In this document: positions 25,501 through 37,500 of the stretch, piece by piece
Layout of the letters: each line of letters begins with the position of its first letter
Numbering within the stretch: the stretch's first letter is position 1
Source: Antedon bifida
Taxonomy: Eukaryota > Echinodermata > Crinoidea > Comatulida > Antedonidae
Reading direction: 5' to 3'
Assembly: GCA_963402885.1 (NCBI GenBank)
Contig: OY727099.1
Span: 15,271,001 to 15,335,000 of the forward strand
DNA length: 64,000 nucleotides
Position numbers and translations under genes: made by a program
Notes under the pieces: generated by a model
What the model saw: the letters and a program-made list of their open reading frames with translations, nothing else
Told to the model about the DNA's origin: nothing
The model's database searches: none

Positions 25501-28500
25501 CCAAAAATGTATGGTAGCATGTGCTACGAATTTGATACTGCTTTCGCAAAAAAATGATACTGGCCCATGGACTAAGATTTACATTTGAAAAAATAGATAC
25601 CTTGAATATAGCTGTATATAACCCTAGAAAAATACCAAGACGAAAATTATCATGATGGTAGAGTGAATGCAGCAATCCACTTGGAATTTGATTTAATCTC
25701 ATCATTGACTTTAAAATGTTGAAGACCATCTGAATAAGGTATCCGATTCCAAACTGTCTACAGAGGCTCTGAAATGACAAGTAGAAATATTTAGTACAAA
25801 ATAATCTCCTTCATAATCCCCTTTGTTTATTTGTTTGAGAATAGATAGAGGGTCACAATCATGGATTTATGGCTATGCATGATTTTTTTTTCACCGCTCT
25901 TAACGCAATGGGCCTCTAAATTCTCCAGCTAATTGTATTTTATTGTTTATGATCAGGTAGTTTAGTATTACTTATGATTTTAAGATTTTAAAATAAAAGC
26001 ATTTATGATATGAAAATGGTCAGTACAAATCTGTAGAGTTTTCTTATCTCATCTAAAAAACACAGGAATGTTCTTCACAGAAATGTTTTTAAACCGCTTC
26101 GAAATACAGTATAGCTAATATTATAAAGCACAATAATTATAAAAATTGTATAAGAATTTTTCGGGTGGCCGCTTACGGGAGGTAATTTACCATACACAAA
26201 ATCTAATTTTTAGTTTAAAAAAAGTGGCTGCGGCCACTTACGGGAGGTACCAAATGCACTAATTAGATAGGAAGAACAAACAGGCTTTTGAAAGTGCGGC
26301 CGTTAAGGGCGGTGGCCGCTTACGGCAGGTGGCTGCTCACGGAGGTTCAACTGTATCAACAAAAAAACATGTACTGTTACACATATCGTACTCTGCCATC
26401 ATTAGGGACTTTTATTAGTTACGCACCCTTGTGTGAAGACGACGACAACCGACAGTATCTCTCTCCTCCCCTCTCTTGTGGCGCGAGGCACTTCTGAATC
26501 GCTTGAATTTCACGCTAAGCTCCACCCACTTTATTAAAGCTCATGCATAAATTATTCATGAGCACCGTCCTGTGGCTTCCCGTTGTGTTTCGTAAAGTCC
26601 CTATTATCATTTCGTGATTTTTATGATAAAATATGCAGAATTACTCAAATGTAACTAAGCAATGTAATTTGTGTCTATATGAAAAATACATTTTTATATT
26701 TTAACCTAAACTAGGCACACTTAACAGCAAAAATGAGCTGGTATCTACTTGTAGATATAGATAGAAATTTCTAATTAATAACACAAAAAGAACCACAAAC
26801 AATAGGCAATTATAAACAAATAAACAATCCGACTTCCTGCCCATACATGTTATGTAACCCTGTAGAGCTGTGTCACACTGTCAGTTATGGTTGTTGAGTG
26901 TGTTAGCTTTGTTAGCATATGAAACAAATTTGTAGTCAATAAAGGGTTCAGGGACGATTCGGCCCTGAGACGATTCGGCCCGGGACTATGCGGCCCGCTT
27001 TTGGTGGGACGATTCGGCCCACTTTTGGGCCGAAACGTCTCACTTTAGACCAAATTCATATTCATTGTTTTGGGTATTTATCAAGTTTTTAAAGGTGTTT
27101 AACAATCCGCATTTTATTGATATTGACAATGTTGATATAATATATATAATAAATTACTAAAAAACGTAATTTTATATTCAATTTATTACTTCGATTATTT
27201 CGTGCATTCGCCAAGCGGCCAACAGAGGGCGTAACTTGTTTACATCATTAGCGTGACTAAAAATTGATCATTTTCGACAATGTTTTCAAAATGTTTGCTT
27301 TATTGCATCTTTATCCCTAGTAGTATTACCCCATAGTCTCTCTGAAAATAAAGTTTGGGGAAAAAGCTTATTTTATGCTTATAAAATGCATATCAAAGCC
27401 GATAAATGTAAGTGTGCCGAATCGTCTCAGGGCCGAATCGTCCCAGGGCCGAATCGTCCCGGGCCGAATCGTCTCAGGGCCGAATCGTCCCGTTACCCAA
27501 TAAAGTACTATGAAGTAACCAAGTTTTATTTTTTATTTGTGATACATATCTAGCTCTACCAATGGTATCGAGCACTGTAACCAGACAATCTAGTTATCTC
27601 TTACTCATATATATATATTCTTCACTTGCACTGATGAAGGGCTAGTGTTGCCCAAAAGCTCTGCTAACTTTTCTGGCTGTTTTACTTTATTGTTTTGATT
27701 TAGCTTTTCGCTTTTTTTTTTTTTTGGTACTGTATCTCCATTGAGATCCAGCCACTGATTTTTTCAGTTATTTGCCTTTGGATTTATATATAAAACAAAT
27801 ATATCGCAAAGCACACTTGTTGAGCACGCCACGGCCTAGTTCACACGCAAGGGGTAGGCTACGCAAGGCGTACACCAGGGCTTACGCCATACGTGTGAAC
27901 AGGCTCTAAGCTGCTAACTATACTTTGTTATCGGCTTTGAATGTACTGCCTCTTTCTACACTTTTTTACTGTAAGGTGTAATAATTAAATTTTGTTTTCA
28001 CGCTGCTGCTCAAACATGAGGTTTACTCATTCAGAGGCTATAAGCAAGCAGCAGTTATAGTTCTAGAGGCCGACATTTTTGATAATTTGTAAACTAGGAT
28101 GGGTCATGATCAAATAACAAACCTCAAAGCACTTCTGGGAGAAGAGAGTCTATGAAAACATTTGCTGATAATACAGTATTATATAGATGCATGTAGGCAG
28201 TAATCTGTAAAATCTTGTTCAATAAATAATGACTTCGTTCTTGCTGTCAACCTAGCCAGTATTATAATAATTCGCTGTCAAATAATCAAAACATTATTTT
28301 GGTTGTCTAGGCTGGTATTTACAATGAGTCCCATTTGACTGTCAATGTAGACCGATTATAATACTGTAATTTGCTGTCAGATAATCATGGAATTATTATC
28401 AAAACAGTCCATATAATACTAATAGTAAAGTTTTTGTTTGTAATAGGATACAATTTGTTCACTTCCAAGCATCTAGGCTTGATGAAGTGACCCCCAGACT

Positions 28501-31500
28501 TGACCTTAGCAATAAAATAAAGTAAAGTTACAGAAATTGAGTCTGTTTAGTATAATAAAGTAATATTATTTAGACATCATTTTTATTTAAATTATTTAAT
28601 AAGCACATCATCTTTTACAGATTCAGTATTTTTTATTTTTCAATTTCAATTGCACAATGAATTATGACATATCAAAGTATGTCTTGTTGTATTTTACTTC
28701 AAATACAAAAGTTATTCACTTCTGTATTTTACGTATTTATTCACGTATATAAAGAGAAAGAAGCGTTTAATTATAACCCAAAACCATTGTCTGACAGACA
28801 ATTTAAGTATTTTTTTGCTTTAAATTACATTTTTTTCAGGTAAATAATTGTTTGGTTAACGTGAATAACTATTACGTGACAATAAAATGACACATTCAAA
28901 AACAAATTTGAAATAAACAATATTTTTAAGGGGGACAATATATCTATAAAACTGTTACGTCAACAAGCGAGCGGCGTTTTTTGTAAGAAATATTTCTTGT
29001 TTAATTTTGTAAATTGCTTAATGCTGATCACAGCCGTCCAGTAAAAAAGTAACAAAATCCATAAAAAGAAAAAATATAGAAAACATTGCAAGGTTATGGA
29101 AAAAATAGGCATTTGGCTGTTGGACTACTTTGAGGTCTAGAGAATAAAAATGTGTAACAAAAATGTATATTTCGAACAAATTAAGACCAAATTCAAGTGT
29201 CTACAACCAGTAGACGGTTACAGAGATACATACATCCCCTGAGTTGTGAGAAATGGCATTTCCATTTATTTTTTTTACTACAATGTCCCATTAGACTGAA
29301 TATGAATGCATATATTCTGATCAATTTGAGACCAAAATTACCTTGCTGTGACCAGTGGTTGTCGTTTAAAGAAATATCGGTGGTGGGTCTTACAACCTTT
29401 CACTCTGACCTTTTGCCAAACTTTCAAAATGAGTAAACAAACCAAAAATTTGACCATCCTAAACCAATGTGAAGTGAAATTCTCTGAACCACAAAGTGCA
29501 TACGGAAGTGTTTTTTGGAGTATTTCTAAAGGTTGATCTATGGTTAAGTCTTTAAAACTGATTTACTGTAAAGTGTAATACTCACTGCTACACAGCTGTA
29601 TAAACAACTACTTGTGTGATTGCATAGTTTATGAGTGGGTTCAGCCTTTAATCTGAAAGTTAGAAAAATAAAACAAATTAAAAATTGTTGATTCTTTAAT
29701 TTGTTGATTATACATTTATAAAACAAATTATGAGCCTCATAGCTTTTCCTACATTCACCAACAGCGATTGGAGTAATATATTTAGCGAAAAAAAATTGGG
29801 GATCACATTATTAGAATAAAAAGCATAAATAAGCAGAATATAGCATTTATATCTTTAGCTAATTTTGCACATTTAAGCATATAATGAGCTCTTTCCCCTT
29901 TTTTGCATAGCCTATGTTTTGCTTAAGCTTTATGCACTTGTTTTTAGCACTGCTAATGCTGTTTTATTCACCGTTATGTTGACATGCTCTTAAAGACCCA
30001 TTTCCTACGTTGTTTAGATCAAATTTAAGGTCACAAACTACATTAATGTAAAAATAAATACTGTATGGTCCTATTGAGATAACTTTTTTTGTCTTTAAAT
30101 GGTTAAAAATGTGAAAAATGAGGCGATTCTAATAATTTTAGCGGCCCGCTATAAATCCCAACATGCATTGCGTGCAGATTGATATTTTTGTTTTTCTTCT
30201 GTAATTCACCCACTTTTCAATCGATCGTGAGGCCAAAATAAATAGAAGACTCTTAACTTTTCACCAAAAATACAGGGTTTCCCCCAATTTGTATCGACAG
30301 GGTCTGTCAAAAACAGAAAGATAATTAATGCAACAACATACAACATCAGGCAAGGCCTATAGCTTGCGTACGATGTTCGTACGTTACCGATGTTTACCAG
30401 CTAGCCTAAAGACGGCCAACGAGAGGACATTCACCGCGAGCTACTTAGGTAGTGCATTGTTTTTATCATAATTTACCATAAAACGTACATTTAAGACAAG
30501 GAATGACCTGGTTTAATATTTTCAAAGTAATATATATGCATTATTTTTACAAAACGTCACAAATTTTAGGGAATAGGTCTTTAACTGTTCTTAAGCATAA
30601 ATAAGCAACATATACTGTAGGCTTGGCAACGAAGGACATACCGAACTTGAAAAGACCAGGGATTTGACGGGTGGTAATGTAATCTATATATAAATTTACG
30701 CAAGGGCAAAATTCAGTAAATCGCGCGTTACTTCTACAATGTTTACTCGAGGGTATATAAAGTTGGTTCGTACTTTCGGTATTGATTTTAACCACCTGAT
30801 GTAACCCTGTTTACTAATTAAATTGAATTAGATTATTAGTTATTGACAATTAAAACGAATTTAGGTTGACTGATTTGCCCCAAATAGGGGTGTTTTCCGA
30901 TCATGGTATACACTGTCTAATGGATGTCCATCTTGAAATATACCTGCAAACAATAATACGAGGGTGCTTCGCATTTACCTATCTCCTTCTACGATAATTG
31001 TTTTAAATAGCTGAAAACCGGTTGAACAGCTCGAGTACAGCATCATAATGTAACGATTTTCTTAAAAAAATACTATTTTGATAGATTTAATATACGTTTT
31101 ATACAAAATGTATTGATTTGTTATGAATGGAACATTCCAATCTCTGTCACCCAGTATAATTATTTGGTTTAACACAGGTAGGTGTAGGTGGGCCCTTGGG
31201 GGATAAACTTAAAACCTTTAGATATAGTATTGCAATACTTTGACAATAAAATATGTAGGGTACTGTTAGATATATAAACAAATAAACTTTATTACTGTGA
31301 GTGTGGGTAGGCCCTACTGCTAATATTAGGGTTACCGAGAGTTGACTCCATTTTTATTGCCACGATACAACTCCACATACATTACCATGCGCACTATGTC
31401 ATTGACACGATTATTTGTCCATTGGTAAACACATTTTTATGTATTATTAATTATGAAAATAATTGAACTGTAAACATAATTCTTTTTAAGTGTTTGTTTA

Positions 31501-34500
31501 TTTACATCATTCCATCAGATCAACTATTTTTTATTTTCATTACATCCAACGAAACATGTAAAAAATGTAGTTAAAATATCGTATCATCTAGCGCGTACGA
31601 CCATATGCGCTAGATTGTTTACTCAAAAACATTCGAACTGTCCAGTGACACTTCGTTTCGTGAAAGAATATGTGCGAAAGAAAGACTTAGTATCTGTCTA
31701 AGGTAAGGAATGTATTCTAATCTTTAACTTTTACTAACAAATAGGTCTAGGCCTATACCAAAGGTAGCATATCACAGGCCTGCTGCTGCTAAGCCCTATC
31801 CGCCATAAGTCAATGGAATGCATATATACATTACTAATACTAGACTAGGCTAGGCTACTCTTCTTTAGCCTAGCTAGGCCAGGCATTTATAATAAATAGC
31901 CTATCTTAATATCATAATATTGTTGTGAATGGCGCCCACTAGGTGAACAGACCACCCCTCCAGCCAAACGAGGGCGTCGCCTTGATAGCCTGATTTGCAT
32001 ACACAGGGTATGCAAATGTTAACGTGGGACCTCGATGCCGCCCGAACCGGTCTATTCGAAGCAGGAAACCAAGGGAACAAGACGGAACATACACCGATAT
32101 ACTTTAACTTGGACTTGCTCTACGAAATCTAGTGTGATTTACAGGAAAGCGGGACTAGTAAGGTAAGCCTATAATTGTTGTACTTATTAGGCCATTACAG
32201 TGCTGACTAAAAATCACAACATTGGCGCTGCGAGCAAAAGCTCGGAATTCTTTTTTTTTTGGAGAGGCGGGAACCTTGATTGCTTTGCATTCTTAACGTG
32301 ATTGCGTTGATCGCGAGGTATTTCGTCCTCTGAAACCTATTAAACTTGTTGTACTTACGGTGCATGTATTAGTTTATAAGTGGATATATTTATTAGGATA
32401 CAACATACCGGTAAAGTTAATCATGCAGTATTCACATTCAATTCACCAGGGGAAAAAAGTAGTGAGCCCTCTATCGGCAGCGAATCGTTTTTGCACACGA
32501 GACAGCGTGAATAATTACCCGGAAGCAACTTTGTTTTTAAAAATAAATATTAAGTTATTGGAACTTTTGGTTTTATTTACTAATGAATAATTCATGAAAA
32601 CCTTTGACACAGCATCTACGAACCACGTGATATTGTTTTTTTATCGACAAAGCCATTATATCTGTGTCAAACAAGGGTGAATGACACCAATGTTTTTTAA
32701 ACAATTTTAGAGTATTCGAATGTTAAAATTTCGTCTAATTTGTTGAGGCTGTATAAAACAACCTAACTTTTTGAGAAGGTGGGTTTTATATTTTCTGGAT
32801 ATTTAATTTTTCAATAGTAGTTAATAAAAAAATCTTGTTGGTGTTATTTTTTATTTTTTTTAATGGCTGCTTAAACATGTGCCTTTTTGGTTATTTTACT
32901 GCTGAAAATCATTTTTTTACACCATAAGATTAAAAATGTTGCTGTTTAAAATAATAAGAACATTATATAATATATAGGAAAGCTGTTTTTAATCATAAAA
33001 CTTTACAAAGCCTCTTTTATTTTATTTAAAAATCAATATAGTCTAGGCCTAGTTTACAGTTAGGAGAGCTAGGCTTTAGCCTGTTATTATAGTGGAGTAG
33101 TGCGTGTATTGTTGGCGCGTGTTCATTGTCGGGCGCGCGTATTTATAGGCCTAGGCCTAAGGAAATAAAAATAAATGATTACAAATATAACTAAATAATG
33201 ATTATTATTAATTTAATGTTGTTTTTTTTTACAGATCACAGAGGGATGTTCTTAAGCTGTCTGCATACTTCAATACAATAGAAATAGCATTAATCAACAA
33301 CAATTTCTCATTAATTTACCGGCATATATGTGAAACAACACATACAGTAATTATGGATATCTACAGATTTTTATTGCCAAAGGACATTTAATCTTTAAAA
33401 ACTTGATATTTTCCTAATTTACTTATTTAAAGGTTCAAGCGGAGGTTGGTTGTTGTGCGGTAATTGTTATAAAGTTTAAATGTGATTTCCAAATCGGCAA
33501 TAAATAATCATTATAAATATAAATAGAAAAAGGCCTAGTACAAAAGATGTTAATTTAATGTACAAAACTTGTTGTCTAATTTGTGATAATATTAAAGGTT
33601 TTATGTTAAATGGTGTGTATTTCATTTATTGCTCCATTATTATAATAAAAAGAAGGGAATCATGAAATTTCATTAATTATTTAGCCCCAAGAATGTATTG
33701 ATTTTATAGTATTTTACCAATTTAAACAGTCCAGGCCTAGCTTGCAGACAGTCCCCCACCCAATTCTTAATAATTTTAAGAAAAATGAAAGTTCAACACT
33801 TTATTTCAAAATTTATAAGCCCTTTGTCCTCATATTTTAAGATTATGAATCAGCCACTTAACAAGAATAACAATCGAGGGGCCAATGATGAAGCGCATCT
33901 TCCCTCATTCTCTTCGCCTAAGAAAAGGATTATTCCAGCCCTGCCGCGTCTCCCATAGGCCTACGCGCACCATGCTTTCGCTTAAAACAGACCTATATTC
34001 AACTCCTTATAGAATTTGTTTGAAAAATAACACCAAGCTTATTTTTGGAAATCTTAGAAAATACATATAAGACTATATTATACCGTTTTCAGAATTTCAT
34101 TTAAAAGTTCCAAATTAATGTTAACTATTTTAACAAACTAGTTAGTTTTCACTTTCTTGTTTTCGTCGTATGACTCGCTTTGTTTACGCTTACACTTGGC
34201 TTAGACGTTTATCTTAGAATTCGAATAAATGAATCCATAATCCAAAAAAATTGGTACTGTTGTGGTTTTTGTTCAATATAAATGTTCCTAATACACAGAA
34301 ATCAATTAAACAGCAATATAATTTAATATAAACGAGTTAAAAAGGAAATTTAGACAGCCTATAAAATACGGAAGTCAGAACTCGTGTCGCTCGAAATGTT
34401 CGGTAACTTTCTATTTATAGCCTATCGAAAAAGGCTCTGGCTAACTTTTAAATTAAAACGGCTCTCGGAACACTTAATTTCCCATTATCACTATTTGACG

Positions 34501-37500
34501 TGGATGTGTATTGTGGCATTTGGATATTTGCTTATTAGCGTATCAACGGGGTTAGTCGATGCGTACCGGGAGTTGTACTTTTTGCAGTGTTTGAAGTATT
34601 AGTGGGCAGTTTACTAGGCCATATCACCTAGTCGATACTAGGCGTGGCCGTTGAACTGAGTGGCACCACTAATTTTAATCTTGATTGTTTTTATTCTTTT
34701 TCGTCCGTCAGTCAGGTTTTTCATCTTTTTCGTCCGTCAGTCAGGTTTTTCATCTTGAGAAATTATACTGGCTGTGCGTATGATATTGTGTTAACTTCAC
34801 AGTGGCATTATCGCTCTCCTTTCTTTGCTTCTGAGGAGGTTTAGTGGTAAGTGTGGTTAAACTGTATTGACGTCATTTTAATAATCTAGTTGCTTTTTAT
34901 TGCAGGTTTGCTGGTGAAATATTTTAACTATATTTGTATCTCCAACAGCCATTTTGCAATATTTGTGTGTGTTATTGCATTGACGATATTTTATTATACT
35001 GTTGTGCCTGTATTTATTACTACGTCTATCAGTATTTTAATCCGTATTGTATTCTTTGCTAAATAGCATCTGTACACACTGTAACTAGATTTAGGAACAT
35101 AAGACCCAAAAGCAGAAAGTTAGCGCCCACTTTTAGATCATGTCTATTAAGGTTCTGGTTAACTTTTGCTCTGTGTACGACCTTCATGGAGTTCCTAATG
35201 TAGGCAAGAGAGCTGGGAAAATAATTAAATGGCGGTCCACCCATGGCAATATCACGTCCTCCAACATACACCAAATACACGGATTAGCCGGTACTGCCAG
35301 GTTGGGGGAATACCTGGATTTCCCGAATCCGAGTTTAGGTGGGGGCGTAGGTCAAATGATTGACAATGTGTCACCCCTGTTGGAAAAGCAAAATAGAACG
35401 GCCAGGAGAGGGTCGCAGGTCTCCATATCTGTAGATATGGGAAAGGCATATATGGTGCAGAATGACGGGGGCCAGAGTGGTCGAGAATCCGATAGGCATA
35501 GTGCAGGGGCTAGGACAGCAGTGTAATGTCTTAGGACTACCCCGAGAACGAGGCACTATGACGACAGACAGTGTCCTTTAGAACTTAGGCGGATGCGTAA
35601 GAAGGATATACCTAGGTCTCTAACGTTTAGGGGTAGGGGAGACAACTGGTCCTTTTTTAAGCAACGGTTGGCTTCATTTATCGATGAGCAGGAACTCACG
35701 AACCGTGAAAGTAAGGACGTCCTTACTTGGTGTGTAGAGGGTGCGGCGGCTGAGTTCTATGTAACTGATAGAAATGGATTCTGATATGGGCTTTAGGCAA
35801 ATCATTAAAGCTTTCAGTCGACGCTTTAATGAGGACGAGTAAAAGACCGCCACGCAACATGAGGTGGAGACAATAGAGGAATGGGGAGATAGTGATTACC
35901 TTAACTACAAAGGCGTTTAAGGATTTGCCTAAGGAGTGGATCCAAGAGCATGCTGTAGTTAGGTTCTGTATTGGGTGCAGGGATGGAGAAGTAGGTAGAC
36001 ACGTCCTGCACAAGCACTGTTCTACTCTCCCCAGAGCTATTAGTATTAGGGAGTTTAAAAAATATGATAGTTATAGGGGGCTATATAGTAAACGTAAGAG
36101 GAAGGTTGAGGATACCGTGAACCTTCAGGTTAGGTCCACGGTCCATACTTCTTTTGCACACCCACTATCTTTTCAGCTACCTTCAGAAGACCAGGACGAT
36201 ACCGAGGGTGAAAGTGGCGATGAGGTGTCCATTAACCACGTGCGAGGAAGGCCTATGAGAGGAAACCGTGTAACGTTCCAGAGGCCTGCTTGGCCAGCAC
36301 CAGCCAGGGTTCCTCCGGAGGCCGCACCTGACGACAGCCAGAACCAACCTTGAACTACGACACCGGCACCACCTACCAACACTACTCCGAATACGGAGGC
36401 CCGATTGGCCACTGTAGAGAGTAATTTCCAGACTGTCTGAACACCAATCTGGTATGGGTGGAGAGCAGCATGAACACCGAGATGGCAGCCATGCGGAGTC
36501 AGCTGGACCAGCTCATGCATTACATGTGACCTGTCGAAGCTACCTGCTTTGAATGCAAGGAGGTGGGACATTTCCGCAGATTAGTGGTAATGAGCAAGAT
36601 CCGTTAAACGATTAGGAGTTGGGTCAGAGGTCCGACGACCTAACACGGTTCCGGAAGCTAGCCAGGAAGATGATGGCTCGTCAAACACCTCCCAGCTAGG
36701 CCCTATGGCCAAGCCTTTGATTACAGAGGAGGTATCACCGGATCCTGTGACGATCATCGAGCCATCTACAATCAGCTCAGGCTGGTATGTCTGAAGCTCA
36801 GGCTTCAAGCAACCCCAGGGGCAACTCGCCAGGTGGATTGAGGAGCTGAGCCAGTATCACCTATTGATTGAACATCGCCGAGGACAACATCATGGCAACG
36901 CCGATGCTCTCTCTAGCCGACCAGAAACTCATGACGGTAACCACGAACGTCCTGCGCTTGAAGGGCTTCCCTGTGGGGGCTGTTCGTACTGTCAACGAGC
37001 ACATGCAAGATGGTCAGCGTTCCAGGATGAAGTAGATGACGTTGTCGTATAGCCCACGTACATCGGGTAGCTTTGGACCACGTCCCGGAGGGTACCCTAC
37101 CAGTGGACGATGTTCCTTGAGACCCAGGTGGACAGGTAAGTATAGAGGTATCACGGACAGCTACTAACGGTACAATTCAGCTTTCTTTTTTACAGGGGAA
37201 TGACGGCGGACGTGTGGCGGCGGTACAGTTACGCCCGAAGGGAGCCGAGTGTTGGGGTTAAGGCAACATCAGACGAGTGATCCTGACTTAGCACCTATTC
37301 TGGACTGGTTGCAGAATGGGGAACCCTCCGAGAACCAACTGTTTATCTCCAGCGCTGCCACCAAACACTACTGGCTGAACAGGCAACGCCTGCATCTCAC
37401 GGAAGCAGGAATCCTGTTCATGAACCAAGCAGAGGGTACAGGACGACTTCTTGTGTTGCTCAAGGAGCTACAAGCTATAACTTTTAGGCTACATCACGAT

